Positions 1 to 9,703 of a DNA stretch of 64,000 nt are shown here, piece after piece. Under the pieces are notes generated by a model. It saw nothing but the letters and a program-made list of their open reading frames with translations, was not told the DNA's origin and searched no databases. The position numbers and the translations under genes were made by a program. Source of the stretch: Hominenteromicrobium mulieris (GTDB lineage Bacteria > Bacillota > Clostridia > Oscillospirales > Acutalibacteraceae); the NCBI RefSeq assembly GCF_020687165.1, contig NZ_JAJEQC010000007.1; one strand, given 5' to 3'. The first letter of the stretch is position 1. Each line of letters starts with the position of its first letter.

Positions 1-813
1 ATCGTGAGCAATCTGTCCGGGATGTTCGATGCGACCAATCAAAAGGTTGCCGAGATCTCCGGTCAGGTGGGCTTATCGCCGCAGGCATGGAACGGCAGCA
101 TTTTCAGCATGATACAAAACCTGTCGGAAACCGTGATCGTCCCCATCGCAGGCGCAATTCTCGCCTTTGTCATGACGCTGGAACTGATCCAGCTCATTAC
201 CGACAAAAATAACCTCAACGACATGGACACATGGATATTTTTCAAGTGGGCATTCAAGTCCGCTGCCGCTGTCCTGATCGTGACAAACACATGGACGATT
301 GTGATGGGCGTGTTTGATGCCGCCCAAAGCGTCGTTGCCAGCGCCTCCGGGCTGATTATCGGCGACACCAGCATCAACATTTCAAGCGTCATGGTGGGTA
401 TCGAGGATCGGCTGATGGAAATGGAGTTGGGGCCGCTGTTCGGCCTGTGGTTCCAGTCGCTGTTCGTTGGCATTACCATGTGGGCGCTGACCATCTGCAT
501 TTTCATTATCACATTCGGAAGAATGATTGAAATATATCTCGTCACCTCTGTTGCCCCCATCCCAATGGCGACCATGATGGGCAAGGAATGGGGCGGCATG
601 GGACAGAATTACATCCGTTCCCTGCTGGCGCTGGGCTTCCAAGCATTTCTCATCATCGTCTGCGTTGCCATCTACGCGGTTTTGGTGCAGAACATCGCGC
701 TTGTGGATGACATCATCTACGCCATCTGGACTTGCATGGGCTACACGGTGCTGCTGTGCTTCTGCCTGTTCAAAACGAGCAGCCTTGCCAAGTCCGTGTT
801 CAATGCGCATTAA
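1..813 (+). CDS. VirB6/TrbL-like conjugal transfer membrane protein (CD1112 type), 5' end cut by window
   Basis: Polytopic inner-membrane component of the type IV secretion channel. The visible 269 residues contain about five hydrophobic segments: near residues 43-65, 80-105, 150-178, 205-227 and 235-255, counted from a GTG at position 4. The frame is open to base 1, and family members carry roughly 20 more N-terminal residues, so I treat the GTG as internal and the gene as partial. PrgI and VirB4 follow downstream, as in clostridial ICEs. The VirB6-like role is inferred from family resemblance and order. Confidence 0.85.
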   Translation: MVSNLSGMFDATNQKVAEISGQVGLSPQAWNGSIFSMIQNLSETVIVPIAGAILAFVMTLELIQLITDKNNLNDMDTWIFFKWAFKSAAAVLIVTNTWTIVMGVFDAAQSVVASASGLIIGDTSINISSVMVGIEDRLMEMELGPLFGLWFQSLFVGITMWALTICIFIITFGRMIEIYLVTSVAPIPMATMMGKEWGGMGQNYIRSLLALGFQAFLIIVCVAIYAVLVQNIALVDDIIYAIWTCMGYTVLLCFCLFKTSSLAKSVFNAH

Positions 814-826
814 CGGGGGTGATACC

Positions 827-1267
827 ATGCTGACGCTCACGCCCGTTACCCTTGCAACAGCGAACGCATTTGTCAATGCGCATCACCGGCACCATAAGGC
901 AACTGCGGGGCATAAGTTTTCCATCGGCTATGCCAAGGATGGAGAGCTTGTCGGCGTTGCAATCGTAGGCCGTCCGGTGAGCCGGTATCTGGATGATGGC
1001 TGGACATTGGAGGTCAATCGCCTTTGCACCACCGGTGAGAAGAACGCTTGCAGCATCCTTTATGCCGCATCCGCGCGGGCGGCAAAGGCAATGGGGTACC
1101 GCAAGATCATCACCTATACGCTGGATAGCGAGAGCGGCAGCAGCCTCCGTGCTGTTGGCTGGAGCTGTGCAGGATTAGCTGGTGGGAAATGCTGGACAGG
1201 CAGCCGCAAGCCAGCCTCCGCTTTGTACCCGGCGCAGATGAAACTTCGATATGAAAAGCTCTTGTAA
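827..1267 (+). CDS. XF1762 family protein (GNAT-like)
   Basis: 146 residues, starting at the ATG 13 bases after the VirB6 stop, with GGGGGTGAT as ribosome site. The motif GSSLRAVGW followed by a GGKCW stretch near residues 105-125 is typical of the small XF1762 family found in mobile elements. The fold is related to N-acetyltransferases. No substrate is known to me. It lies inside the conjugation operon between VirB6 and PrgI, so it may act on a transfer protein or be a co-transferred accessory. That role is inference. Confidence 0.75.
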   Translation: MLTLTPVTLATANAFVNAHHRHHKATAGHKFSIGYAKDGELVGVAIVGRPVSRYLDDGWTLEVNRLCTTGEKNACSILYAASARAAKAMGYRKIITYTLDSESGSSLRAVGWSCAGLAGGKCWTGSRKPASALYPAQMKLRYEKLL

Positions 1268-1280
1268 AGGGGGGATTTCT

Positions 1281-1712
1281 ATGGCCTATGTCAATGTCCC
1301 AAAGGACTTAACCAAAGTAAAGACCAAGGTGCTGTTCAATCTCACGAAACGGCAGCTCATTTGCTTCGGAAGCGGCTCGCTCATCGGCGTACCGCTTTTC
1401 TTCTTGCTCAAGGGCAGCATTGGCACCAGCCCCGCCGCAATGGTGATGATGGTGGTGATGATCCCGGCCATGCTGTTCGCCATGTATGAAAAGAACGGTC
1501 AGCCGCTGGAGGTCGTCATCCGCAACATCTACCGTGTGTGCTTCCAGCGGCCGAAGCAGCGCCCGTATAAGACCAACAATTTTTATGCCGTTCTGGAGCG
1601 GCAAAACCAGTTAGACCGGGAGGTGTATCAAATTGTCCGAAAAGAAAAAGCTGACCCGCGCCGAACGAAAACAGATCGAAGCCGCCATCGCAAGAGCGAA
1701 CCGAACGGATAA
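1281..1712 (+). CDS. PrgI family conjugation protein
   Basis: 143 residues. A conserved N-terminal sequence (start MAYVNVPKDL) is followed by two hydrophobic segments at about residues 33-50 and 54-75, then a basic tail. This is the PrgI layout: a small membrane partner of VirB4 in Gram-positive type IV secretion. The RBS is AAAGGGGGG. The 3' end overlaps the VirB4 gene by 80 bases in another frame, an unusually long overlap that suggests coupled translation. Confidence 0.85.
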   Translation: MAYVNVPKDLTKVKTKVLFNLTKRQLICFGSGSLIGVPLFFLLKGSIGTSPAAMVMMVVMIPAMLFAMYEKNGQPLEVVIRNIYRVCFQRPKQRPYKTNNFYAVLERQNQLDREVYQIVRKEKADPRRTKTDRSRHRKSEPNG

Positions 1713-4038
1713 GAAAGAAAAATCGGCGCAGGATAGCATCCCGTATCAGCGTATGTGGCCAGACGGCATCTGCCGTGTGACCGACACGCGCTACACCAAA
1801 ACGATCCAGTATCAGGACATCAACTACCAGCTCTCGCAGAATGAGGACAAGACCGCCATCTTTGAGGCGTGGTGCGATTTCCTGAACTACTTTGACAGCT
1901 CCGTGCAATTCCAGCTTTCCTTTGTGAACCTCTCGGCTTCGCAGGAAACCTTTGCGCGGAGCATTTCCATTCCGCCCTGCGGGGACGAGTTTGACGGCAT
2001 CCGCGCCGAGTACGCCGGTATGCTGCAAAATCAGCTTGCCCGCGGCAACAACGGCCTCATTAAGACCAAGTATCTCACATTCGGCATTGAGGCCGACAAC
2101 CTCCGCGCCGCCAAGCCCCGTTTGGAGCGCATCGAAACCGACCTCCTGAACAACTTCAAGCGGCTGGGCGTTGTAGCTGCGCCGCTGAACGGCTTTGAGC
2201 GCCTGCACGTCATGCACGACATTCTGCGGATGGATGAGCAGGAGCCGTTCCGCTTTTCGTGGGACTGGCTGGCTTCCTCCGGGCTGTCCACCAAGGATTT
2301 TATCGCGCCCAGCTCCTTTGAGTTCAAGACCGGCAGGATGTTCCGCATGGGCAAAAAGCTGGGCGCGATCAGCTTCGTGCAGATTCTCGCACCGGAGCTG
2401 AATGACCGGATGCTGGCGGACTTTCTGGATATGGAGAGCAGCGTCCTTGTCAATCTCCATGTGCAGTCTGTGGATCAGGTCAACGCCATCAAGACCGTCA
2501 AGCGCAAGATCACCGATCTGGACAAATCCAAAATCGAAGAACAGAAAAAAGCCGTCCGCGCCGGGTACGACATGGACATTATCCCGTCCGACCTTGCCAC
2601 CTACGGCGCAGAGGCTAAGAAGCTGTTGCAGGATTTGCAGTCCCGCAACGAGCGAATGTTCCTGCTGACCTTTCTCATTCTCAACACGGCGGACACGCCA
2701 CGGCAGCTTGACAACAACGTCTTCCAGACCTCCAGCATTGCGCAGAAGTATAACTGCGCGCTGACCCGGCTGGACTTCCAGCAGGAGGAAGGACTGATGA
2801 GCAGTCTTCCGCTGGGGCTGAATCAGATCGAGATTCAGCGGGGCTTGACCACCTCCAGCGTGGCGATTTTTGTGCCTTTCACCACACAGGAATTGTTTCA
2901 GACTGGCTCCGAGGCGCTGTATTACGGCATCAACGCCCTGTCCAACAACCTTATCATGGTAGACCGGAAACTGTTGAAAAATCCCAACGGCCTGATTTTA
3001 GGCACTCCCGGCAGCGGCAAGTCATTTTCGGCAAAACGTGAGATCACCAATGCGTTTCTTATCTGCCCCAAGGATGACATCATCATCTGTGACCCGGAGG
3101 GCGAATATACGCCGCTGGTGGAGCGTCTGCACGGTCAGGTCATCAAGCTGTCGCCCACCGGCAAGGGCTACGACGGTTCGCCCTGCTATATCAATCCCAT
3201 GGACTTGAATCTGGATTACAGCGACGATGATAACCCGCTGAGCCTGAAATCCGACTTCATTTTGTCTCTGTGCGAGCTGATCGTCGGCGGCAAGGACGGG
3301 CTTGCCCCTGTGGAAAAGACCATCATCGACCGCTGTGTGCGCATCGTCTACCGGGATTACCTCAACGCCCCGAAGCCGGAGAATATGCCGTTGCTGGAGG
3401 ACTTGTATAACGCCCTCCGTGCGCAGGATGAAAAGGAAGCGCAGTACATCGCCACTGCTTTGGAAATCTACGTCACCGGTTCTCTGAATGTGTTCAACCA
3501 TCACACGAATGTGGATGTGAATAGCCGCATCGTCTGCTACGACATCAAGGAGCTGGGCAAGCAGCTCAAGAAAATCGGGATGCTGGTGGTGCAGGATCAG
3601 GTCTGGAACCGTGTGACCATCAACCGCGCTGCCCACAAAACGACCCGCTACTATCTTGACGAGTTCCATCTTCTCTTGAAAGAGGAACAGACGGCTTCGT
3701 ACAGTGTCGAAATCTGGAAGCGCTATCGCAAATGGGGCGGCATCCCCACCGGGATCACGCAAAATGTCAAAGACCTGTTGTCCAGCCGGGAGGTTGAGAA
3801 CATCTTTGAGAACAGCGATTTCATCTATATGCTCAATCAGGCCGCTGGCGACCGGCAGATTCTCGCAAAGCAGCTCAACATTTCGCCGCATCAGCTTTCT
3901 TATGTGACCCACTCCGGCGAGGGCGAGGGGCTGCTGTTCTACGGCAACACGATCCTGCCCTTCATTGACCACTTCCCGAAGGACACCGAGCTGTACCGCG
4001 TCATGACCACCAAACCGCAAGAGGTGGCGTCGGCATGA
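1633..4038 (+). CDS. VirB4-like conjugal transfer ATPase (CD1110 type)
   Basis: 801-residue hexameric ATPase that powers the conjugation channel. Walker A GTPGSGKS is at residues 457-464 and a Walker B-like YYLDEFH near 672-678. The N-terminal half has the usual VirB4 contact domain. The start is a TTG at 1633, chosen because GGGAGG sits nine bases upstream and because the family begins with a Lys/Arg-rich segment of this kind. The gene overlaps PrgI by 80 bases upstream and the next gene by ATGA downstream, indicating tight co-translation. Confidence 0.92.
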   Translation: MSEKKKLTRAERKQIEAAIARANRTDKKEKSAQDSIPYQRMWPDGICRVTDTRYTKTIQYQDINYQLSQNEDKTAIFEAWCDFLNYFDSSVQFQLSFVNLSASQETFARSISIPPCGDEFDGIRAEYAGMLQNQLARGNNGLIKTKYLTFGIEADNLRAAKPRLERIETDLLNNFKRLGVVAAPLNGFERLHVMHDILRMDEQEPFRFSWDWLASSGLSTKDFIAPSSFEFKTGRMFRMGKKLGAISFVQILAPELNDRMLADFLDMESSVLVNLHVQSVDQVNAIKTVKRKITDLDKSKIEEQKKAVRAGYDMDIIPSDLATYGAEAKKLLQDLQSRNERMFLLTFLILNTADTPRQLDNNVFQTSSIAQKYNCALTRLDFQQEEGLMSSLPLGLNQIEIQRGLTTSSVAIFVPFTTQELFQTGSEALYYGINALSNNLIMVDRKLLKNPNGLILGTPGSGKSFSAKREITNAFLICPKDDIIICDPEGEYTPLVERLHGQVIKLSPTGKGYDGSPCYINPMDLNLDYSDDDNPLSLKSDFILSLCELIVGGKDGLAPVEKTIIDRCVRIVYRDYLNAPKPENMPLLEDLYNALRAQDEKEAQYIATALEIYVTGSLNVFNHHTNVDVNSRIVCYDIKELGKQLKKIGMLVVQDQVWNRVTINRAAHKTTRYYLDEFHLLLKEEQTASYSVEIWKRYRKWGGIPTGITQNVKDLLSSREVENIFENSDFIYMLNQAAGDRQILAKQLNISPHQLSYVTHSGEGEGLLFYGNTILPFIDHFPKDTELYRVMTTKPQEVASA

Positions 4039-5744
4039 AAAGAGAACCGCGTTTACAGTTTTCCGACGCCGATCTTGCCGAGCCGAAGCTGGAAAAGCCC
4101 ATCAAGCAGGTGAAAAAAGCAGCGGCCAAGGCGGATAAGGCGCAGGCCAAAATTCCCAAGAAAACCGTGGTCAAAAAGGAACGCGGCTTTGATCCTGCCA
4201 CCGGCAAGGTAAAAACGCAGCTCCGGTTTGAGGAAGTGGACAAGAAAAAGCCGCCCTCCAAGCTGACCCATGCCGTGCGGGATGCCCCTGCCAACTTTGT
4301 TCTCTCTCAGGTTCACCGGGAGGTGGCGCAGAGCGAGGATGACAATGTGGGCGTAGAGGCTGCGCACAAGGTTGAGCAAACCGTGGAGAGCGGCGGGCGG
4401 CTGGTACAGTCTGCCCACCGCGCCCATCAGCTCAAGCCTTATCGCGCCGCCATCCGTGCGGAGAAAAAACTGGAGCGAGCCAACATTGACGCGCTCCAGA
4501 AGAAAGCAGAGATCGACCGCCCCACCAGCAATCCCGTTTCCAAATGGCAGCAGAAGCAGGCCATTAAGAAGCAGTATGCCGCTGCCAAGCACAATCAGGC
4601 GGCGCAGACTACGGCAAAGGCGGCAGAGAATACCGCCAAGGCCGCGAAAAAAGCCGCTGAAAAGGCTGAGAAAGCTGGCAAATATGTGTGGGAGCACCGG
4701 CGCGGCTTTGCCATTGCCGCCGCGATTCTGCTGATGCTGGCGTTTCTGCTCAACGGTCTGTCCTCCTGCTCGGTGCTGATGGATGGCGTCGGCTCCGGGA
4801 TCGCGGCCAGCACCTATCCATCGCAGGATGCCGATATGCTGGGCGCGGAAGCGCAGTATTGCGCGATGGAAGCAGAGCTTCAGCGCTACCTCGACACCTA
4901 CGAAAGCACCCATGACTACGATGAGTACCACTTTGATCTGGACACCATTGAGCATGACCCCTATGTACTCATTTCCATTATCACGGCGCTGCATCAAGGG
5001 GAATGGACACTGGATGAGGTGCATGGTACGCTCCAAATGCTCTTTGACCGCCAGTATATTTTGACCGAGGATGTGGTGGTGGAAACCCGCTACCGCACAG
5101 AAACCGACACATGGACGGACGCGGACGGCAACACCCACACGGACACCTATCAGGTGCCGTATGACTACTACATCTGCACGGTCACGCTGGAAAACTTCAA
5201 CCTCTCTCATGTTCCCGTCTACATTATGAGCGAGGAACAGTTCGGAATGTACGCCACCTATATGGCCACCCTCGGCAACCGCCCCGACCTGTTTCCCGGT
5301 TCAGGCTACATCGGCAAGTATGTGGAGGGCAGCTATACCGACTACGACATTCCCCCGGAGGCGCTGGACGATGAGGTGTTTGCCGCCATCATCAAGGAAG
5401 CGGAAAAGTATCTCGGCTACCCCTATGTTTGGGGCGGCAGCAGCCCCTCCACCTCGTTTGACTGTTCGGGCTTCGTCAGTTGGGTCATCAATCATTCCGG
5501 TTGGGATGTGGGCAGGCTGGGCGCGCAGGGACTTTGCAATATCTGTACGCCCGTATCCTCTGCCAACGTCAAGCCGGGCGATCTGGTGTTTTTCACCGGA
5601 ACCTATGATACCCCCGGCGTCAGCCATGTGGGTATCTATGTCGGCAACAATATGATGATCCACTGCGGAGATCCGATCTCTTATGCAAACCTAAATTCAA
5701 GCTATTGGCAGTCCCATTTCTACCGCTATGGGCGCTTGCCGTAA
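4035..5744 (+). CDS. NlpC/P60 cell-wall hydrolase of the conjugation machine (CD1108 type)
   Basis: 569 residues. A long basic, Ala/Lys-rich cytoplasmic region (1-220) is followed by one transmembrane helix (about 226-245), an extracellular linker and a C-terminal NlpC/P60 cysteine peptidase. The catalytic set is visible: Cys477 in DCSGF, His531 in SHVGIY and His543. It is expected to cut peptidoglycan peptides and open a path for the transfer channel. The start overlaps the VirB4 stop as ATGA. The domain call is firm; the role is from homologous systems. Confidence 0.9.
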   Translation: MKREPRLQFSDADLAEPKLEKPIKQVKKAAAKADKAQAKIPKKTVVKKERGFDPATGKVKTQLRFEEVDKKKPPSKLTHAVRDAPANFVLSQVHREVAQSEDDNVGVEAAHKVEQTVESGGRLVQSAHRAHQLKPYRAAIRAEKKLERANIDALQKKAEIDRPTSNPVSKWQQKQAIKKQYAAAKHNQAAQTTAKAAENTAKAAKKAAEKAEKAGKYVWEHRRGFAIAAAILLMLAFLLNGLSSCSVLMDGVGSGIAASTYPSQDADMLGAEAQYCAMEAELQRYLDTYESTHDYDEYHFDLDTIEHDPYVLISIITALHQGEWTLDEVHGTLQMLFDRQYILTEDVVVETRYRTETDTWTDADGNTHTDTYQVPYDYYICTVTLENFNLSHVPVYIMSEEQFGMYATYMATLGNRPDLFPGSGYIGKYVEGSYTDYDIPPEALDDEVFAAIIKEAEKYLGYPYVWGGSSPSTSFDCSGFVSWVINHSGWDVGRLGAQGLCNICTPVSSANVKPGDLVFFTGTYDTPGVSHVGIYVGNNMMIHCGDPISYANLNSSYWQSHFYRYGRLP

Positions 5745-5759
5745 AGGAGAGTGAACGAT

Positions 5760-5999
5760 ATGAACCCGAAAATTATGAAGCTCCGTGGAGAGCTGGAGAA
5801 GAACAAAGGCAAAATCTCTGATCTGCAAGGCCGCAACCGCGAGCTGGAAAAGCAGATTCGTGAGCTGGAGGACACCGACATCATCGGCATGGTGCGTGAG
5901 AACGGCATGACGATGGAGCAGTTTGCCGAGCTGTTCCGCCGTATGCAGGCCGCGCCTGCACCGGCCACTTCGGAAAAGGAGGCGTTGAACCATGACTAA
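5760..5999 (+). CDS. DUF4315 family coiled-coil protein
   Basis: 79 residues, mostly one charged coiled coil (residues 5-45, heptad-like ELEK/RELE pattern) followed by a short segment near GMVRENGMTMEQF. The family occurs in clostridial conjugative elements next to CD1107-type proteins; its function is unknown. AAAGGAGA favours the ATG at 5760 over the GTG at 5751, which would abut the ribosome site. The stop overlaps the next gene by 8 bases. Confidence 0.85.
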   Translation: MNPKIMKLRGELEKNKGKISDLQGRNRELEKQIRELEDTDIIGMVRENGMTMEQFAELFRRMQAAPAPATSEKEALNHD

Positions 6000-7026
6000 G
6001 AACACACCGCGCATTTTTATCAGTCTGCTGCTGATTCTCCTGTGCATTGGGATGCTCCCCGTTTCCGCCTTTGCCAGCGGCGGCGACTATCCAGATGATG
6101 CGCTGCCTGCCACCGAAAGCATCGCCGCAGACACGCAGGAAACAAAACAGATCGGCACGGTCACGACCAACGGCGGCAACCTGAATGTCCGCACCGGCGC
6201 GGGACTGGACAATGCCGCGTTTACGCAGCTCCCCAACGGCACGGTGGTCGATGTGATCGGCAGGGACGGCGATTGGGTAAAAATCCTGCTGCCCGCCCGT
6301 GTGGGCTATGTGTACGGCAGCTATCTGACCGTCACCGACGCCGCCGACAGTACCGTGAGCATCGGCGGCATTACGCTTCCGTTTGATGAAAAAGAGCTGG
6401 CCGACCTCTGGCAGCTTCTTCTCGGCAGCATGACGGGCGGCAGCGACGCGCTGACACCGGACGGCAATCTGACGCTGATCGACGATATTGGCTCCAGCAC
6501 CAAGGCGGGGAAACAGTTCATTACGCTGGAAAGCAAGAACGGCAATGTGTTTTACATGATTATTGACCGCGACGATGAGGGCGAAGAAACCGTCCATTTC
6601 TTGAATCAGGTGGATGAGGCTGACCTGATGGCGCTGACCGGCGAGGAAGAAACGCCCGCCACTTGCTCCTGCACCACAAAATGCGTGGCCGGTGCGGTCA
6701 ATACGTCCTGCCCCGTCTGTGCGGTCAACATGACCGAGTGCGTGGGCAAGGAGACAAAGCCCGAAGTCCCCGCTGAGCCGACAGAACCCGCCGCCGAGGA
6801 ACCGGAGAAAAAGAGCGGCGTGGGCGGCATCCTTGTTGTTCTGCTGATCGTCGCGCTGGGCGGCGGTGCCGCGTTCTACTTCTTCAAGCAGAAAAAGGCC
6901 AAGCCGCAGACCAAGGGTAGCGCCGATCTGGACGATTATGACTACGGCGAGGACGAGGACGAATACGAGTTTGAGCCGTATGAGGGCGAACCGGAACAGG
7001 ATACTACGGAGGATACAGACGCATGA
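5992..7026 (+). CDS. CD1107 family (DUF4366) secreted/membrane protein with SH3 domain
   Basis: 344 residues. A signal peptide (about 1-27, hydrophobic core then VSAFAS) leads to a bacterial SH3-like domain (46-106, with the GGNLNVRTGAG signature) that usually binds cell wall. A middle region carries a Cys cluster (six Cys in about 25 residues near 223-247). A transmembrane helix follows at 280-298, then a strongly acidic cytoplasmic tail. Such proteins accompany the NlpC/P60 hydrolase in clostridial ICEs and probably anchor the channel at the wall. The start overlaps DUF4315, and the stop overlaps the next gene as ATGA. Confidence 0.88.
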   Translation: MTKNTPRIFISLLLILLCIGMLPVSAFASGGDYPDDALPATESIAADTQETKQIGTVTTNGGNLNVRTGAGLDNAAFTQLPNGTVVDVIGRDGDWVKILLPARVGYVYGSYLTVTDAADSTVSIGGITLPFDEKELADLWQLLLGSMTGGSDALTPDGNLTLIDDIGSSTKAGKQFITLESKNGNVFYMIIDRDDEGEETVHFLNQVDEADLMALTGEEETPATCSCTTKCVAGAVNTSCPVCAVNMTECVGKETKPEVPAEPTEPAAEEPEKKSGVGGILVVLLIVALGGGAAFYFFKQKKAKPQTKGSADLDDYDYGEDEDEYEFEPYEGEPEQDTTEDTDA

Positions 7027-7211
7027 GATATTTCACCAATAACCCGCTGGAACGCCTGATGATGCAGAAGCCGAAAGCGGCGCGGGAGGACAGCCCTCCC
7101 GCCGCTGCCAAGGAACATTTCTGCTACGGCTGCAAGCGCTTCGGGCAGAGCTGCATCCGCCCCTGCTACCGTGACGTAAAGAGAATGGAGGCTGCGCCAT
7201 GCGCCTTGTGA
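7023..7211 (+). CDS. small Cys-containing ICE protein, unknown function
   Basis: 62 residues with four Cys in the pattern CYGC-x6-C-x3-C near residues 40-50, suggesting metal binding. ATG overlaps the preceding stop as ATGA, and its own end overlaps the topB start by 13 bases, so it belongs to the operon. I do not recognise a named family. A small Cys-rich protein at 24,977 in the inserted IME has a similar size and Cys spacing, but homology is not established. Confidence 0.7.
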   Translation: MRYFTNNPLERLMMQKPKAAREDSPPAAAKEHFCYGCKRFGQSCIRPCYRDVKRMEAAPCAL

Positions 7212-9241
7212 TCGCCGAAAAGCCCTCCGTGGCGCAGAGCATCGCCGCCGTGCTGGGTGCTAAATCACGGCATGACGGGTATCTGGAGGGCGGCGGTTAC
7301 ATCGTGTCGTGGTGCTTCGGGCATCTGGCAGAGCTGGCCGACGCCGCCGTTTACAATGCCGATGATGCCAAATGGACGCTGGCGGCGCTGCCCATCATTC
7401 CTACCTCGTTCCGCTTCATCGTCCGCGCTGAAAAGCAGAAGCAGTTTGACATTCTGCGGGAGCTGATGCGCCGGGAGGATGTGGCAGAGGTGGTCAACGC
7501 CTGCGACGCTGGGCGCGAGGGCGAGCTGATCTTCCGCACGGTCTACTGCCTTGCGGGATACTCCAAGCCTATCCTGCGGCTTTGGATTTCCTCCATGGAG
7601 GATGATGCCATCCGCAGCGGCTTCCAGCAGCTTAGAATCGGGCGCGACTATAACGGCCTGCATCAATCTGCCCTCTGCCGCGCCAAGGCCGATTGGCTGG
7701 TAGGTATCAACGCCACACGGTATTTCTCCCTGACGTATGGCCGCACATTGAACATTGGGCGCGTCATGTCACCCACGCTGGCACTGCTGGTACAGCGTGA
7801 GGCGGAGATCTCCGCATTTGTGGCAGAACCGTTCTACACCGTCCAGCTCGATTGCGGCTTTCCCGCCGCGACAGACAGAATGAAGGACAGAAAGGACGCC
7901 GACGCTATCGCCAATGCCTGCAAGGGCAAGACGGCGGTGGTCAAAAGCGTGGAGTGCAAGGAAAAGTCTGAGAAAGCGCCCGCGCTCTACGATTTGACCT
8001 CCCTCCAGCGCGACGCCAACCGCATTCTCGGCTACACCTCTCAGCAGACCCTCGACTATCTCCAAGCGCTCTATGAAAAGAAGCTCTGTACCTACCCGCG
8101 CACCGACAGCCGCTTTCTGACTGACGATATGGAGGGCAGCGTCCCCGGTCTTGTCTCCGCCGCTGCCGCTGTCTGCGGCATGGAGAAGCCGCCGACCATC
8201 TGCGCCAAGCAGGTGTGCAGCAGCCAAAAAGTCACCGATCACCACGCTATCGTCCCAACCATCAGCGCGGAAAAGGTAGATATGGCCTCTCTGCCGCTGG
8301 GCGAACGCGAGGTGCTGAAGCTGGCGGCGAAAGGCTTGCTTCGTGCCGTGGATGAACCCCACCGCTATGCAGAAACGGTCATTACGGTGGACAGTGCCGG
8401 TCAGAGCTTCACCGCCAAGGGCAAAACCGTTCTTACTCCCGGCTGGAAGCGCTATGAGCAGGAGCAGACGGAGGCAGCGCCTGCGCTGCCGGTGGTAACG
8501 GAGAATCAGACGCTTTCCGTATCTGCCGCATCGGTCAAGACCGGAAAAACCACGCCGCCCAAGCACTTCACCGAGGATACGCTGCTGGCTGCAATGGAGA
8601 ACGCGGGCAAGGAGGATATGCCTGATGATGCCGAGCGCAAGGGCATTGGCACCCCGGCGACCCGTTCCGGTATCATTGAAAAGCTGGTGTCCTCCGGTTT
8701 TGTGGAGCGCAGAAAGTCCAAGAAGATCACAAATCTGCTGCCCACCTCCACCGGCACGGCGCTCATCACCGTCCTGCCCGAACAGCTCCAGTCGCCGCAG
8801 CTCACCGCCGAATGGGAACACCGCCTGAAAGAGATCGAGCGCGGCGAAATCGCCCCGGACAGCTTCATGGACGGGATCGCTGCCATGCTGAATGAGCTGG
8901 TGCAGACCTACAAGCCCATCCCCGGTGCGGAAGTTCTGTTCCCCTCCGGGCGCGAGGCAGTCGGCAAGTGTCCCCGCTGCGGAGCCGAGGTAACGGAATC
9001 GCAGAAGGGCTTTTTCTGTGAGAATCGCGCCTGTTCCTTTGTCCTCTGGAAAAACAGCCGTTTTTTCACCGCCAAGAAAAAGGTGCTGACGAAATCTCTT
9101 GCCGCTGCGCTTTTGAAAAATGGCTGCGCCCCGCTGAAAGGCTGCTACTCGGAAAAGACTGGGAAAACCTATGATGCCGTTGTTCTTCTGGAGGACGATG
9201 GGCAGCGCACGGGCTATAAGCTGGTGTTCGACAATGGCTGA
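7199..9241 (+). CDS. topB: type IA DNA topoisomerase III
   Basis: 680 residues. The Toprim domain opens the protein (VIAEKPSVAQSI at 3-14) and the active-site Tyr299 lies in TYPRTDSR. A C-terminal zinc ribbon (two CxxC-type pairs near 594-615) is present. It relaxes and decatenates single-stranded-gap DNA, and in ICEs of this class it supports processing of transferred or replicating circles. Length fits the ICE-encoded TopB branch. It sits in the conjugation operon with overlapping ends on both sides. Confidence 0.95.
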   Translation: MRLVIAEKPSVAQSIAAVLGAKSRHDGYLEGGGYIVSWCFGHLAELADAAVYNADDAKWTLAALPIIPTSFRFIVRAEKQKQFDILRELMRREDVAEVVNACDAGREGELIFRTVYCLAGYSKPILRLWISSMEDDAIRSGFQQLRIGRDYNGLHQSALCRAKADWLVGINATRYFSLTYGRTLNIGRVMSPTLALLVQREAEISAFVAEPFYTVQLDCGFPAATDRMKDRKDADAIANACKGKTAVVKSVECKEKSEKAPALYDLTSLQRDANRILGYTSQQTLDYLQALYEKKLCTYPRTDSRFLTDDMEGSVPGLVSAAAAVCGMEKPPTICAKQVCSSQKVTDHHAIVPTISAEKVDMASLPLGEREVLKLAAKGLLRAVDEPHRYAETVITVDSAGQSFTAKGKTVLTPGWKRYEQEQTEAAPALPVVTENQTLSVSAASVKTGKTTPPKHFTEDTLLAAMENAGKEDMPDDAERKGIGTPATRSGIIEKLVSSGFVERRKSKKITNLLPTSTGTALITVLPEQLQSPQLTAEWEHRLKEIERGEIAPDSFMDGIAAMLNELVQTYKPIPGAEVLFPSGREAVGKCPRCGAEVTESQKGFFCENRACSFVLWKNSRFFTAKKKVLTKSLAAALLKNGCAPLKGCYSEKTGKTYDAVVLLEDDGQRTGYKLVFDNG

Positions 9242-9599
9242 TGCGCCGCGTATGGATCACAAGCAACTCCGCCGCTCCAAGAAGCTCATTCGGAAGCTCT
9301 GCTGTAACTACGATCACGGCAACTGCCTCGCGCTGGATGATGGAGAGCCTTGCGTCTGCGTACAGGGTATTTCCTACTCGCTGCTGTGCAACTGGTTCCG
9401 AAACGCGGTGCTTCCCGCCGACCATGAGCTGCTGGCCGACGTGATGCGGGAAAGGCCGGGAAAGTGCTGCGCCGTTTGCGGCAAGCCGGTCTATTCTTCC
9501 TCCAACCGCGCCAAGTATTGTCCTGCCTGCGCCAAGCAGGAGCGGAGAAAGCAGGACGCCAAACGGAAGCGTGAACAATACTGGAACCTCCGCAGATAG
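9234..9599 (+). CDS. Cys-rich VLP domain protein
   Basis: 121 residues. Conserved Cys residues occur in the N-terminal half (CCNYDHGNC, PCVCVQ), followed by the AVLPAD segment that names the family and a C-terminal zinc-finger pattern CxxC...CPAC. It overlaps the topB stop by 8 bases. The family is restricted to Gram-positive mobile elements; its function is unknown. A second member is at 54,281-54,640 on the other strand, in the neighbouring element. The zinc pattern suggests nucleic-acid binding. Confidence 0.85.
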   Translation: MADAPRMDHKQLRRSKKLIRKLCCNYDHGNCLALDDGEPCVCVQGISYSLLCNWFRNAVLPADHELLADVMRERPGKCCAVCGKPVYSSSNRAKYCPACAKQERRKQDAKRKREQYWNLRR

Positions 9600-9606
9600 A
9601 GGGCGT

Positions 9607-9631
9607 AAAAGCCCCGTGCCGCAAGGCTTTT
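9607..9631 (+). terminator. terminator-like hairpin after the transfer operon
   Basis: AAAAGCC (9607-9613) pairs with GGCTTTT (9625-9631), and the run of T continues to 9632. It lies 8 bases after the Cys-rich VLP stop, a natural end for the first conjugation transcript. Confidence 0.55.
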
Positions 9632-9703
9632 TCCATGCGGAATCCCAAGGGGCTGAGACATTCTATCCGCAAGCCCGGAAACAACGTCTATCTGCGGAGA
9701 ATT

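Noticed and set aside
1633..1712. The 80-base overlap of PrgI and VirB4 taken as a sequencing frameshift
   Set aside because: VirB4 has GGGAGG nine bases before its TTG and an N-terminus typical of its family, and PrgI ends with a plausible basic tail, so a true overlap is more likely.
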